This document shows, in pieces, positions 34,143 through 46,079 of a stretch of 64,000 bases of DNA (position 1 is the stretch's first letter; the number at the start of each line of letters is the position of its first letter). The translations under genes and the position numbers were made by a program. Source of the DNA: Hymenopus coronatus (lineage: Eukaryota; Arthropoda; Insecta; Mantodea; Hymenopodidae); assembly GCA_030762935.1 (NCBI GenBank), contig CM060900.1, positions 367,613,132-367,677,131 of the forward strand. The letters run 5' to 3'. The notes under the pieces were generated by a model. It made no database searches, had not been told where the DNA came from, and saw only the letters and a program-made list of their open reading frames with translations.

Positions 34143-35275
34143 CAGGGGCGCATTTACGGGGGGGACGAACGGGACCGGACCCCCACAGAAACCCTCTAAA
34201 AGATACGTACAAGTTCTTCCATTTGTTTAACTTAAAAGTGACACATTCATTGACATTTTCCGTCATAAATAGCTTTCTACTATATCACAGAAATAAATGA
34301 ATATATTTAACTTTAGTATATAAACAAGATTATAAAATAAGATTATTTGTGGCTTTTGTGCGGGTTAGTCGCTTTCCAACCAGCAAGACAGCAACCAGGG
34401 ACTGCCGGCGCGGCGTGCATTCCTACAACTACCTACAACCTCTCTGCCAGTTGGTTCAGCGCTACTTAGCATTAGTGTAATGTGTATCATTAGATACGAT
34501 AGAGAATGACTATTTGTGCTCTTTTCCTCTGGTTCATTGATCCGTTACGCTAATTAATTTACATTTTGTTTGTTTGTTATTCAATTTAATTGACATGGGA
34601 AAAAGCGTAAAGCTGACAATATGGGTATAGCCTGCCATTCGTCCCGTAAAACGGGACAGTACTTTTTTTACTTTTCGCATCCCGAGAATTTTTATTGGAA
34701 CGCGAATAGGTCCCGTATTTTTTGACACTACCTTCATCAATTAAAGACTTCACTAAAAGTGTTGCCATTTCTTGTGAGAAATGCTGAGTCGGCGCCTATC
34801 TCGCTTATTTTTGTTGTTGTTAAGCGCGTTCTGTGAGCAGTTGTCTTGCCCAGTATAATGTTGGCAGCTGATGTGCTGTGATATTTGCAAGAAATTCAGC
34901 TATTATGCCTAAACGGAAATTCATCTTTTTAGTCGATTTACAGGATAGGTATTCTTTCTCCGAAGAGACAAGGCTTAATTACAAAGTTCACAGTAAAATT
35001 TGCAATTGGCGTTTTCGATTGCACATGGTGGAAACTCTGATATTGTAAAGTGCATCTATTCAATATCATGTTTCTTTCATCCTAATGTTATCTTAATAGA
35101 AGACTCAGAAATCAGTTAATCTAACTTTTCAGGCGTCCCGTATGGGAACAAAATAGATTTACACCGGTATCAGCATTATTTATTCCTTTTTTAAAAGGAA
35201 AACAACTGCATCAACTTCAGAAAGTGACAAAGACGTTAAAGCTGACCAATCCAGTCAGACAAGATAAATAATGCA
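34143..35275 (+). mobile_element. hAT fragment: terminal end and BED-finger N-terminus
   Basis: A candidate hAT end CAGGGGCGCATTTACGGGG starts at 34143, just after the P-type core. At 34904 an ATG opens MPKRKFIFLVDLQDRYSFSE, then VHSKICN and, after a shift, AFSIAHGGNSDIVKCIYS. This is a BED-like finger as in hAT proteins (MPKRK..., C..C, FSIAHGG.SDI..H). Near 35190 FKRKTTASTSESDKDVKA matches the segment that follows the finger. The rest of the transposase is missing. Whether the end at 34143 belongs to this element is inference. The C2 pair of the finger is incomplete. Confidence 0.55.
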
Positions 35276-36089
35276 CTGCTGAATTTTCAAGTATTAAAGC
35301 TTCGACGTCTTAAGTTTATTTCCAGCCAAAATACACATCTCATGCCATCAATCCTAACGACATTGGCCTGTATACCTGTAGATGTAGGATACTTCTTTAG
35401 TCACTTTAAGATTTGCATAGCTGCTTCGTATTCTTAAATTAGTTTATTAAAAGGAATTTGATTCTTTTTTCCGTACAGGTACCCATGAAAATCAGCCCCG
35501 CGTACAGCCAATTATGCACGAATTGTTGCTCACCTCGAGCAGATACAATAAATAGGCAAACATGTAATAATTAAATAATAACAAAATAACATTATGCAAA
35601 GGTCTATATTTACAAAACTAGTCCAAACAGCTTCGCAACAATAGGTAACATTGACGGACGACAGTGAGCAGTTTACTACTTGCGGCCGTTTGTTGTTGTT
35701 GTTTTTTTTTTTCTATACTCTAGAACCTTTTTCTCGTGTTCACTCGATTTTATTTTAATCAACTGACAATTTTTTTCGTTAAAATTATGTACAGTGCAAC
35801 TTAATTAGGCAAATCAAACCCAAGCACCATATATTAATATAATACAGAATAACTCTGCAAAGTTGATAAACCAAATCGCATTGTTATTTGAGCTACATAC
35901 ACTGGGAGATTTAAGGAAGAAGAATAAAAATGGAGCATAATTGTATCAAACATTGAAAAAAACATTAAAATAGACCGTGTTATAAGTTAAAACACATGGC
36001 AAACAACTAATTGCATTTAAACTAATAAAGGAACGTTTAGGCTTTGCTGTATATCTGAAATAGTTGGTACATGTCCAGTTTTTCAACAA
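35276..36089. other. no recognisable feature
   Basis: AT-rich sequence with a GTTGTTGTTG/T run near 35690-35712. Nothing else recognised. Confidence 0.4.
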
Positions 36090-36352
36090 GCCGATCCCGG
36101 TGGCCGCGCTCGCTAAAGTGTCTCGCTTTGCCGCTTCGTGGTGCACAGAATCGTGTGTTCGAGTCCCGCCTTGGGCATGGGTGTTTCTGTGTGTGTAAAT
36201 GTGTCTATGTTCGTGTATGTAAATGGAAAACGATAGGAATAATAAGGTCTACAAAGGAAATATAGGAAACTGGAAAAAATGGAGAAAAAGGGAATACAGC
36301 GCCGGAGACCTGATAAGCCTCCGGAACTGTATTTTTTATGAAAAAAAAAAAC
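36090..36352 (+). repeat. tRNA-derived SINE with A-tail
   Basis: Head with A-box TGGCCGCGCTCGCTAAAGTG (36101-36120) and B-box TGTGTTCGAGTCCCGCC (36154-36170). A TG-rich body follows, then GAGACCTGATAAGCCTCCGG and a terminal A11 run at 36342-36352. Head, body and tail are all present, so this is the most complete SINE in the window. Confidence 0.85.
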
Positions 36353-36689
36353 AACGCAATTTTAATTGCCCAAAATATGGTCTTCTCTTTTTTAAGTGAT
36401 AAGTCATTCTATGGTTGGCGCTATATCCGCCGGGGAACTAGGAAAGCCCACTTACAACAAGTGCATCATAATCACAAATTTTCGGCCGATTTTCACATAA
36501 TTTTTACGAATAACAATCTTTACTTATTTCCTTATAGGTACAAGAGAAACAAGGGAATATATTAGATAAGTGCAATAGTCAGATCTATTAAAAGCTGGTC
36601 GTCAAGTGATGACTGACATTCCATTCTCTTTGCATGTAAAAAATAAACGAATAACGACTTCCGATTTGAGAAAAGCATTAATAACTACA
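36353..36689. other. no recognisable feature
   Basis: Spacer between SINE and repeat copy. Nothing recognised. Confidence 0.35.
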
Positions 36690-37225
36690 AAATGGTTACC
36701 TCTACAAAAATGTGCTAATATAAAATGTTTTTAATGAGATTTAATTTTTGTGCAGTATGAGGTTTTATCTTTATCTTATGGTTTATGTTAAAATTCCCCA
36801 GAATGAAGAAGGCTTCAGAGGCTATCCCACAGAACTCAATATATACATTTTATTTGCCTTTACATTTCTTTAATATATGGTTGCTTTTAATCCAAACTGT
36901 TAAGATCCATTTTTGAGAAAATAAGTTTCAAAAATATTACATATAAACGGTAGATTGGGCTGGATGGGGAATTTTCCTAAAAACCTTCGCGTTGCATGTT
37001 TGAAAGATCTAAACTCAAATACCAAGTTTGGACTTAACCTACTTTTGTTTATAGTTATGATGTTCACAAACGCACACGCAGATCTTATTCTAAAAACACT
37101 TTTTCTGGGATTTACGTGCCCCCAAAACATTTATCTTCGATAAAATATCACCTTTAAATTTATGGATGGAATGCAATACCTTCCCTACTTATCAGGTACA
37201 TTGTACGTGTTAAGAAACTAAAAAA
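36690..37225 (+). repeat. 0.85-kb repeat, diverged copy 3
   Basis: Collinear with 8200-8690: TGTTAAGATCCATTTTTGAG against CGTTAAGAGCCATTTTTGAG; CTCAAATACCAAGTTTGG against CTTAAATACCAAATTTGG; end GGAATGCAATACCTTCCCTA with an eroded palindrome (GGTACATTGTACG). Identity is far lower than between copies 1 and 2, so the family has been active over a long time. Confidence 0.75.
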
Positions 37226-37534
37226 CAAGCTAAACATAACATATGATGGTTGAATAATTAATGAAATTTTAAACAAAAATATTAAGTGGAATAATACAGG
37301 AATATACTCGATTAGATTACAAATAAGTCTACTGCTGAAACTCTTTCATTCCTTTAGCTTGTTCTTGGCGATCTCCAATATCGTCTAAAATTAAATATAC
37401 AGTCCAAAAATAAAAATAACTTTGTATTCATTATGTAAAAAGCAAGTAAATTTTGTTTATAGAGTTCTTTAACGCTACAGTTCTCAGCATTCCAAGATCA
37501 CTTAATTTTCCTCAGAGGCCGCTTTAGCAGTTGT
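37226..37534. other. no recognisable feature
   Basis: AT-rich spacer. Nothing recognised. Confidence 0.35.
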
Positions 37535-37695
37535 GAGATTTTATGTGTCATAAATCTGGAACACAGGATCGATGTCTTTACTTCCCCTCCGAAGGAAGCT
37601 ATGCTAAGGATTTTTATGCCTGCCCGAATAAAATCAGATTTGAACCTGGGAATCTTGGAAACTAGGAGCTAGCAAATACCCCTAAACCACTGTTA
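37535..37695 (-). repeat. tRNA-derived SINE, shared body type
   Basis: On the minus strand: GTGGTTTAGGGGTA (A-box), CCCAGGTTCAAATC (B-box, 37637-37650), then GGCATAAAAATCCTTAGCAT and AGCTTCCTTCGGAGGGG. The body matches the SINE at 7272-7565. Confidence 0.75.
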
Positions 37696-37774
37696 TTGCA
37701 GTTTTTTTAATGTTGGCATTATGAGGAGGGAGCGCTATTCCAATCTCCGGGAAACTTCAACTATAAAAATATTC

Positions 37775-37819
37775 TTGACCCCCCCCCCTCCCAGAGCCAA
37801 ATTCTAGATACGGCCACTG
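37775..37819 (-). repeat. candidate hAT terminal inverted repeat
   Basis: On the minus strand the stretch starts CAGTGGCCGTATCTAGAATT and ends in a G-rich run, the look of a hAT end (CAGTGGCGTA...). No partner end with a matching 8-bp duplication was found. The end at 34143 has different flanks. Confidence 0.4.
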
Positions 37820-38079
37820 TCCTTACCATTAGTAAACGTTTAAAACTAACACCCTAGTGTGGACTATATTACAGAAATAACATTGCGCAAGAGCTCCTGC
37901 AAATGAATATCAATTTGATCCGATCATATCAAAAATGTCTTCCCGCAGATGGACACCTTTTCTAAACGCTTATAACAAGGTTAGTGCTAATTACATAAAT
38001 TTTGCTTACATTCTTAAGTAAAATGGACGTAGCGACCCGGAAATCCCTTGAATGTAGCAGACCATGTACCGAGACCGTA

Positions 38080-38447
38080 TTCACGCGATTTTAACGTAAA
38101 ACGAAGGCTATGTACTTTAACGGGTCAGGATATCTAATGTACGGAATCTTTTTCTTAATAGATAATTCATTATGTAGTGCATTTTTATTCTATACCTGAT
38201 TATGCTACATATACCATAATACAAGAAGACTAGTGGTATATAATAGACTGCGGGGTATAAAGGAAACAATATTTAAATCTGAAATCTAAATATTAGTTTA
38301 TTACAGAATTACATTCTTTAACATCTCTCACATGAAAAGGCATCAGATTATTAAAGAGCACGTGCTAATGTACAGTATCTTGTTTTAGAAATAACCAAAA
38401 TTTTCATAGCCTTATCAGACCTAACCTTACCTATTCCAGACTGATTT
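38080..38447 (+). repeat. 1-kb tandem unit, copy 1, left part
   Basis: Matches 46080-46400 and, from about 38285, 44575-44760: AAGAAGACTAGTGGTATATA against AAGAAGACTACGGGTTTATA; CATCAGATTATTAAAGAGCA against CATCAGATTACTAAAGAGCA; ATTCCAGACTG against ATTACAGACTG. The unit continues on the far side of the inserted LINE at 43834. Non-coding. Confidence 0.75.
38437..38447. repeat. target-site duplication of LINE, left
   Basis: CAGACTGATTT, repeated exactly at 43823-43833. Confidence 0.85.
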
Positions 38448-38949
38448 GTTGTTGTTGTTGTTGTTGACACTTGTTTATAGACGCGACTGCCAGCCAGAGC
38501 GGATACCTACAGCGTCTCTAATAAGAAGTGGAAAAGAAAAAGATGAAACAAGTATGATGACCTGAATTGAAGAGGGGGAGGATTCAAAAGTTCATACGCG
38601 TACGTGTAATAAAACGAAATAAAGCCTTACAAATGGGTGGAGAGAAAGTAACCAGAAGCGAGGGGAGTTGAAACGGGCCAGTTGGAAATATTTGTAGTAA
38701 CTGAGAAATAAACTGGTGTGATGCTGCAGCGTGTAAAGGGCACGCAAAAAAAAAAAAAAAAAAAAAACAGTTATTATCAGTTTCGTGCCCGCAGGCACAC
38801 CTGTCAGAATCACATAGACGGATTAGATATAAGTAAGCCGGGGTCAGAGCCACAAGTAATAAAGCGCGAAAATAATAAGCAAAAGCAATTTTCGGTAAGC
38901 GCGGAGTGTGTGATAAGAAGGGTACCAAGTGTAGAGAGGGAAGTTCCGG

Positions 38950-41900
38950 TCAGCGTCCGGAAGCTTCCCGGGCTAACCGTAACAAGTCAGAGGAAATGTT
39001 ACACGGAGGTGTGAAAAGATCGGGTGTAATATCCGCAGCCGAAGTCGCCGTCCTAGCTGCGGCATCTACAATATCATTACCCTTGATGCCGATGACTAGG
39101 TATCCAAACGAACGTGAGCTCTGTGGAGTGCGATAAACGGTGAATGATGTTAAGTATAAGAATTGCATAAATTTGTCGACGGATTCTCTGAAAGGGACGG
39201 GCAAGGGCTAGAAGGAGGCTAAGACAATTTGTAAAGATAAGGGCCCGATGCGGAGGTGAGGATTGGAGCGTCACAAGGGCCTGATATAGGGCAATAGCTT
39301 ATGCAGAATATATAGACGTACACGAGTGTAATCTCCAGGTGCGAGGGGTTCGCCTGGTCCAGCTGTAAATACCTGAACTGACTCCATCCGGCGATTTGGA
39401 GCTATCCGTAAAAAGTATCCGCAGCGAAACAGACGGGGTGGATGCAAGGTATGGTGATAATTCCCACCAGGTCCTGTCAGCGTCAGTGAGTGACCCCTGA
39501 AAAGATGTAGTGTAATGTCAGTGGTTACTGAGGGGGGAGTAGCTCCACGACCAGTCCAGTAGATATACCGGGCGGACCGGTGCCCGGTAAATGTGATCAT
39601 AGGAAAGAAACTATGCAAGACACCGGACCAGCGGTAGCGGGATTTCCGCGTCAATCGGATGAGAATCACGGAGAATCGCTAATAGCCGGGTCAGTTTAGG
39701 TAAGAGAATGTTACGCGAAAAGGTTAAAAAATCGGCAACCAGGCGTCAAACAAGAGTAAACTGTAGGAATATAACGTTGGGTGAGGATTAAGGCGGGACC
39801 GCCCGGGATATTAAAAATAATATTGCAAAGCTGATAATAATAATAAAAAAAAAGACAAGAATTTCGCCTGGAGGCCCTTCATAGGCAAGTGTGCCAATAG
39901 AAGTCCATACTCTAGGCGAGAAAAAATCAACAGGGGAAAAAGGCGGAGCAAGACCAATGGGGCGGAGCTCCAATGGCGCACCGCCATCACCTTAAACAAA
40001 GGTTTCAAAGATTGCAACGTCGAGAGAAGAGATTTGTAATGTGCTGTAAAACGGAGGCATTGTTGGAGCAACACACTGAGAAATTTAGTAGTTGTGACCG
40101 CATGCAGGTCGAGATTATTGAGGTGGATGAAGACTCTCGGAGGGCGCATCGTACGCTGAAACTTAAGAAAGCGGGTTTTTGTGAGGTTAACGGATAGGCC
40201 AAGGGTAGCGAGGAAGTCAAGGACGCGTTGACAATCGGATTAACACATGCGCAGCATCATGTGGGAACGTGGCGAGATCACGTGGTATAATATGATGTCA
40301 TCGACATATTGGAGAACCCGTAAAGAGACCGGCACCTCCGAAACAATATCGCCCACATAGAGTGTATAAAGTAAAGGGCGGAACGCTGAATGATTCCATG
40401 GAAGGTGAAACGGGCGTGATTGTGTGGGAGGCGGGGAGACAGCGTCGGTTAACATGTATTGCGGCGATGACGCGACAAATCGGGGGAAAAAGTCCGATGG
40501 CCCGTAAACGTTGCAATAACAGAGGAAAGGAAACATGGTCGTACGCAGAGGAAACGTCAACAATGAGCGCAAGGACGTGTTTGCCGGTACCGAACGCGAT
40601 GTGGACATCGTTGAGGAAAGTATATAGAGGGAAGGTAGTGCCGTAGCCCTTACGAAAGCCATATTGTGTGCGTGGTCATAAGTGATAGCGCTCCATGAAG
40701 AAGCTGAGACGATCCTGTAGAATTTTCTCAAAAAGTTTACGTAGAGTTTGAAGTAGACAAATCGGACGGTAGTCTATCGGGCAACGACCGGAGCGACCCG
40801 CTTTTAAAATAGGAAGAATAATGACTTCCTGCCAGGACGATGGGACCGAGCCAGAGTGTAACACCAGAGTAAAAACCCATGCTAAAAGTGTGTACCAAGA
40901 TTCCGGTATTAGCTTCAGAAGGGTATAGGTGAGCCCGGCTGCACCCGGGGCAGACTTATCAGATTTATTCTGTAATGCTAAACGTGTTTCCGATGGTGTG
41001 ATAGGCAATAGCAACGGATCCTCGTGATCTATAACCGACACGGCAACCTGCGAATCCGCCGATACGTAATCCGGAGTAATCATACGAAGAAATTGTTCTT
41101 GGAGGGCCGGATTCCCGTCTAAAGGCGTTAGCCGTCGGGAGAGATGGGTGTTTGTATCAAACAAGTTCACGCCATAGTTGACGTACCGAAGTGGACGATG
41201 TAATGGAATTGCATTAGTTCGCCCAGGCAGCTCGTTTAATACGTCTAAGTTGTCTGCGAGTTCGGGTCTCGGTGCGTTTAGCCAAAAAGTAGGCTTCCGC
41301 GGTGCGAAGATGACGATATCTGGTGTATGCCAAACGTTTTTCTGCGACCAAACGAGAACATTCCGCTGTCCACCAGGGCGGTTTGGGTACTTTAGGCAAT
41401 GAGGTTTCAACTAGGGGATGGAAAGTATCGCGGTACTCATATAACGCAGACTCCAGCAGGTTGTAAGTAACGACGGAGTAAGGAATAGCGTCCGTAACAA
41501 TCCGCATAGAACGCCGAAAATGTTCTGGATCCACCGCCCCCCGCCGGCAGCGCCGGAAGAGGGCTGGACTCGGTGTCGGGTGGCCAAATATTGAATAACA
41601 AAAGGAAAGTGGTCACTCCCCATCGTGTCGGTATGGTGAGTCACAGTCGTATGGGGAGGCGATGTCCGGGGTGGCGAAAAACAAGTCAGGATATGTGTCC
41701 GTCTGTCCCGGAGCACCTAGGCGAATCGCCATGTGGGAATTCAGCAGATTCTATTGGGAAGTCCTCGCGATCTGTAGCAAGGGGTGTCGGTGGCGTTGCA
41801 ATGGTGATATCTGATGGAAGTTAGCGATGTTGAAATCCCAACATATGAGCAGGTGATGGGACTGAGGAGCCAGGAAGCCTCCCATTCCGGTACAGTATAG

Positions 41901-42226
41901 CGTCGACCCGTCGTGTACACCCCTAAAATTGTAAGATCGCCCAGGACCACCCGGACAGCTTCCAAATGTGGGGGAGAGCGAATATCTCTATCCCAACTGT
42001 GGACGGAGAGATTAGTAGCTACACCAATGGCCACGCCCCCACCCGGGGTAGCACGATCATTGCGACACCACTGGTATCCAAGAATACTTAAAGAATGATG
42101 CAAATCCAACCAAGTTTCAGTAAGGATAATAACATGTGACCTGACCCGCGGTAAAAGGCAAAGTAAATCTGGGATTTTACGGTGGAGACTACGTGCATTC
42201 CAGTAAAGGAGCCGAAGGTCGTGCAT
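38950..42226 (-). pseudogene. LINE ORF2: endonuclease, RT, RNase H (frameshifted)
   Basis: Starts MHDLRLLYWNARSLHRKIPD at 42226. The AP-endonuclease part has ILTETWL and GGGVAIGV, and after a shift GDFN-like text. RT lies at 41410-40250: SAPGAAGLTYTLLKLIPESW, VIILPILKAGRSGRCPIDYR with PICLLQTLRKLFEKIL, TQYGFRKG-like text, VDVSSAYD-like text, and LQYVDDIILY with the catalytic YVDD at 40297-40308. RNase H lies at 39290-38985: TLQSSPPHRALIFTN, LSLLLALARPFQRI, ELTFVWIPSH and GNDIVDAAARTATS. Around six frameshifts or stops occur, but long frames (244 residues at 41410-40676) survive, so decay is moderate. A T-rich run at 38746-38767 on the plus strand (A22) interrupts the far end. Confidence 0.88.
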
Positions 42227-42348
42227 GTCGTTAAATCTGTACTAACTTAGAGATGCAATTGTGTTTTTACAGATAACAGAGTGTCTAAGAGTGAATCTGG
42301 AGCATCCTCAAAGAGTTTATCCAACAGGATGCGGAGACCCCAGAAATC

Positions 42349-43638
42349 CTAATCCCGGGACGTAGAGGGCCTTTGTGGGGTCATAGGAGTGGCACAAACC
42401 TCCGCTCGCGCGGCAGGTCTATGAGTGACAGCAACTGACACCCCCAATAGGTGGTCTTTCCCTGTCATATCTGGTGTAGTGGCGCTACCGGCGGCCTTCA
42501 GGGCCGAAGGCCATCGGCCATGTGAAGCCCAGAGGGCTAAAACCCAATCATTTGGTATAGGTCTCTGCGCCTCCATGCGTTTGCGCTTGGCCGACTCAGA
42601 AGGAGTCATAGAAGAAACTCGTGACATCGGGGGCGGAGCCCGCCGTGTCCCGACAGAGGGGCCTGAGACACCAGGGAAAGCCTCCTCCCCGTGACCGGCA
42701 ACCTGACGGTCGGTGTGCGCATCACTCCCGCATAGGACGTACGACCTAGTACCATTTCTCTAGCTTCGTAGCGTGACACTAGTAATTCTGTTATTTTAAT
42801 CGCAATCTGAGATTCCAGCTTGTAGGCGGGACATTTATCTAACTGGTCTGCGGCATGAGCCTGCTTACAATTAATACAGCGTAGCTGGTCTGATAAGCAA
42901 GCCAGCTGCGCATCCAAATGATCCTGTCCGCACTTCAGACATCGTTTTGTGTTTCGGCAAAATATTGCCCTATGGTGGAATTTGCCGCAATTTGTGCACA
43001 CCCTCACCCTTTCGTTGTAAATGTCCACAGGAAATCTTTGAAAGCATAGATAGATATGTGAAGGCAGTCTTTAGGGTACGTGTGGGTACATATGTATTAA
43101 CCCCATTTTCCTGAGTGCGGCGATTGAAGCGGTGTACATGATGCACATGTAACTGCTCCGTAGCACGCAAATGAGTACTCGGTTCCTCCGACGTTATATC
43201 AAGATCAATGCCGCGCACCACCCCCGTAACAAAAATATTATAATAGGGAATGGACGAATGCGTATCATGTGATGTAACAAAATCCGAGTCCAAAAATTTA
43301 CTAGCGTGAATATGTGAGGAGAAATGGACTTCCAATAGATTATATCCACATTTATGGCTATGGGTAACACCCTCCGCGTGCTGAAACAGCCAACGCCCAA
43401 TTTTGAGGGGGTGAAAATCCCGAATATTCCTACTATTACTACGTATAATGACAAAGTAGGGACCAAGATCCGAGGAAAGATATCTGAGAGGGGCTGGAGG
43501 CGACACGCCAGTAGACATGGCCTGGTCACCAACTCCGTCACCATTCGACTGTTGAGTCGCTACATTATCAGATTACAAAGTGGAAGTAGTTGGTGTCGAT
43601 ACCGAAATATCGGCATTGGTGACAATATCGGTCTCCAT
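42349..43638 (-). pseudogene. LINE ORF1 with three CCHC-type knuckles
   Basis: ORF1 of the LINE encodes an RNA-binding protein. The frame starts METDIVTNADISVSTPTTST at 43638, has a TAA after 20 or so codons, and reads on to LRYLSSDLGPYFVIIRSNSR and HPLKIGRWLFQHAEGV, an ORF1-typical segment. A shift near 43045 leads into VRVCTNCGKFHHRAIFC, RCLKCGQDHLDAQLAC and RCINCKQAHAADQLDKC, three zinc knuckles. The tail, in another frame, ends at 42349. It lies 123 bp upstream of the ORF2 start. Confidence 0.85.
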
Positions 43639-43822
43639 ACCGTCGCTCGATGGGGAATTGGAATGAATCACTAACCCCTCCTGGGAAGCCAAAGTCAAAG
43701 TATGTCTGAATTACCCTACCTCAAAAGCCAACAAGAACACAAAAAATTAAAGCAAATACAGACACAAGAAGTCCCATACAAGCACAAGTGAAGAACTAGG
43801 AGACGTCTCGAGCGAGACGTGT

Positions 43823-43833
43823 CAGACTGATTT
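43823..43833. repeat. target-site duplication of LINE, right
   Basis: CAGACTGATTT, identical to 38437-38447. Confidence 0.85.
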
Positions 43834-43938
43834 AACCCTAGCAGAAGACTAGCTCTCGCACCATCATACGAACATTCAGCATGTGTACTAACACTTAATA
43901 AATTACGAGATTAATTAATATACGAGATTAATAAATAT

Positions 43939-44011
<73 letters not shown>

Positions 44012-44545
44012 ACAGCCTAGATAGTGTTCATATGTTCCAAAGATATCTTGTTTGTTTTTCCAGCTCCAAGTTCGTTTAAAACATGAAATGCCTAAACAGT
44101 GCATGCATGACATGCCCGTTTTTCAAACATGCACTGGCTATGTGGCTGTTTCTGTGATTTACTACTTTTAGTTATTCGACTAAAGTACTAACTTGTTAAA
44201 ATCACTGTTCGTAATACATTAATTTTAAAAAGTGAGTACAGGAATATGTTTCGAAAATTTACAATACAACTATCACACTGAGGGCATGTACATAACCTAT
44301 CAACATCCAGTCATGATGGAACACCGTCTATTTAACTTGGACGCTCCCCGTCCTAAACTACATGGAGATAAATGCGCCTGGCTATTTTAGCTATCTCCAC
44401 CAGCAGAATATTTCCGACCGTGAAATACACGCCGTCTTAACGGCAGAATGTAGTTCGACTCGTACCATATGATTGAAGTTTTAAACCCGTATAAACTTGA
44501 TTGCTCTAAACAAAGTTTTACACAACAAGTTTAGGGATATGTAGA
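43834..44545 (+). repeat. 1-kb tandem unit, copy 1, right part
   Basis: Continues the unit broken by the LINE: AACCCTAGCAGAAGACTAG, CACTTAATAAATTACGAGAT, then a (TA)n tract and a block (44009-44500) matching 44935-45480. Examples are CAACATCCAGTCATG and CTTAACGGCAGAATG in both, and TATCTCCACCA[GA]CAG. Non-coding. Confidence 0.75.
43944..44008. repeat. (TA)n microsatellite
   Basis: TA dinucleotide run of about 65 bp within the tandem unit. The corresponding place in copy 2 (about 44850-44900) lacks it. Confidence 0.95.
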
Positions 44546-44569
44546 AGAATGGAGGCGCAAAAGAAAACA

Positions 44570-45485
44570 ACTTTAAATTGAATTTTCAATGTGTTTATTG
44601 CAGAATGATATCATTGAACATCACAGACATGAAAAGCATTAGATTACAAAAAAAAACAAAAAAAAAAAAAAAAAAAAAAAAAAAGCACTAGGTAATGTAC
44701 GGCATATTGTTTTAGGAATTACCCTAACGTAACGTGGCCTAAATTATTCCAGACTGTATTTATCCTAATAAACTACTCCTCTCACTATTAGGTGAGTATT
44801 TCTCATGTGTAACCAACATTTAATAAATTACGACAGTAATTAATATCCTATATAATGGGTGAAAAAATCCGTAATTTATTAAGCAGGGTGTACTCGAATT
44901 TTTTAAAATAAAAGCAACCAGTTTCTAATATTTCTATTTTATAGAGTAGACATTTTTACACACGTTCCAAGGGCACTTGTTTGTTTGCCCAACTCTATGT
45001 TAATTTAAAAACTCAAATACCTCAACAGCGCAACAGCCGCTTTTCAAACAGGCACCGGCTATGTGTTTATCTGTTTGAGTTTATATTCTTAGTTATTTCA
45101 CGAAAACGCTACCTTCTTTTAAATAATGCCAAATCACTGTTCATTATATGATATAAGTTAAAAGGTGTATTTCAACAATTTGCAAAGTAGCTACCACATT
45201 GAATGCTGCTGTCTGTCTATTAACATCCAGTCATGCCGCAGCACCAATTATTTAACCGGTTTTTTTGTAATGCTAAACGCCTACTTTTATTACTATGGCA
45301 CCGCAAGCGATATTTAATCTGGGTGCTCGCTATCCTGAACTACAGGCAGAATATAAGCATTGAGAAGTCTATCTCCACCAACAGCCTATTTCCGGTAGTG
45401 CAATAAAGCCTGTCTTAACGGCAGAATGCAGTTTGTCTCATACTAAATGACTATGTTCTTAGCCCGTAAACGTATATATCTGAGG
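44570..45485 (+). repeat. 1-kb tandem unit, copy 2
   Basis: Collinear with copy 1: 44580-44760 matches the left part (TTGCAGAATGATATCATTGA; ATTCCAGACTGTATTT), 44800-44850 matches the CATTTAATAAATTACGA part, and 44935-45480 matches the right block. An A-rich tract at 44648-44684 is specific to this copy. Confidence 0.75.
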
Positions 45486-46079
45486 CCAGAACCAGATCAG
45501 TTCGTGACAGTTGCCAGAGTCTGTAGCTGCCACTTATACTTAGATTAAAATTTTACTACTGCTTTCAGGAAGTAATTAAACACTATGTGAGCACATAATA
45601 AAATTTAATTATGTAACTGTGAGAAAATTATATGTTAAAGTTACCGACAATAAAAACCAACGAACAGTGAAACTTTGTCATACTTAACATTGCAGGGAAA
45701 AAGGGGGGGGGGATTTAGAACTATATCCCGAACTCTCTATAGAGCATTTAAAGTATCTGTAGAAGACAAAGCAATTTAAGGTATATAACACTGAAAAAAC
45801 ATCCAGCAATTAACCGCATGAAACAAAAGAATAACGATCGGCTTTCTTGTTCTATATTTCACCTTTTGTGCAGAATAATATATGTTTGACCTGTTGATTT
45901 AGCAACAGGAACATTTATAGTAGGTATTATGTTGCTATCGAAATACCATTTCCCTTCCTTCAAGATAAAATGCGCTTTAGTTAAATACATTCATCGGAGA
46001 CTGGCATGACTCTCACGGTAAAACGTATTCACGAGTCGCTAAACCGATCGTCTCTTCATCGCTGTACTTAAATAAATCA
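45486..46079. other. no recognisable feature
   Basis: Spacer between tandem copies 2 and 3, with a G8 run near 45704. No match to the other copies was seen. Confidence 0.35.

Larger units (their letters stand above)
38448..43822 (-). mobile_element. LINE, 5.4 kb, full length or nearly so
   Basis: A minus-strand non-LTR retrotransposon flanked by the 11-bp duplication CAGACTGATTT. The 3' end (left) is a (CAA)n tail, seen on the plus strand as (TTG)n at 38446-38466. The 5' end (right) begins ACACGTCTCGCTCGAGACGT. It has ORF1 with three zinc knuckles, and ORF2 with endonuclease, RT and RNase H. The presence of RNase H and ORF1 knuckles points to the I/Jockey-related group. The exact clade is not resolved. 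Base composition is richer in GC than its surroundings. Confidence 0.9.

Noticed and set aside
34143..37819. One large hAT bounded by the two hAT-like ends
   Set aside because: The terminal sequences differ after the first bases, and the 8 bases flanking each end are not the same.
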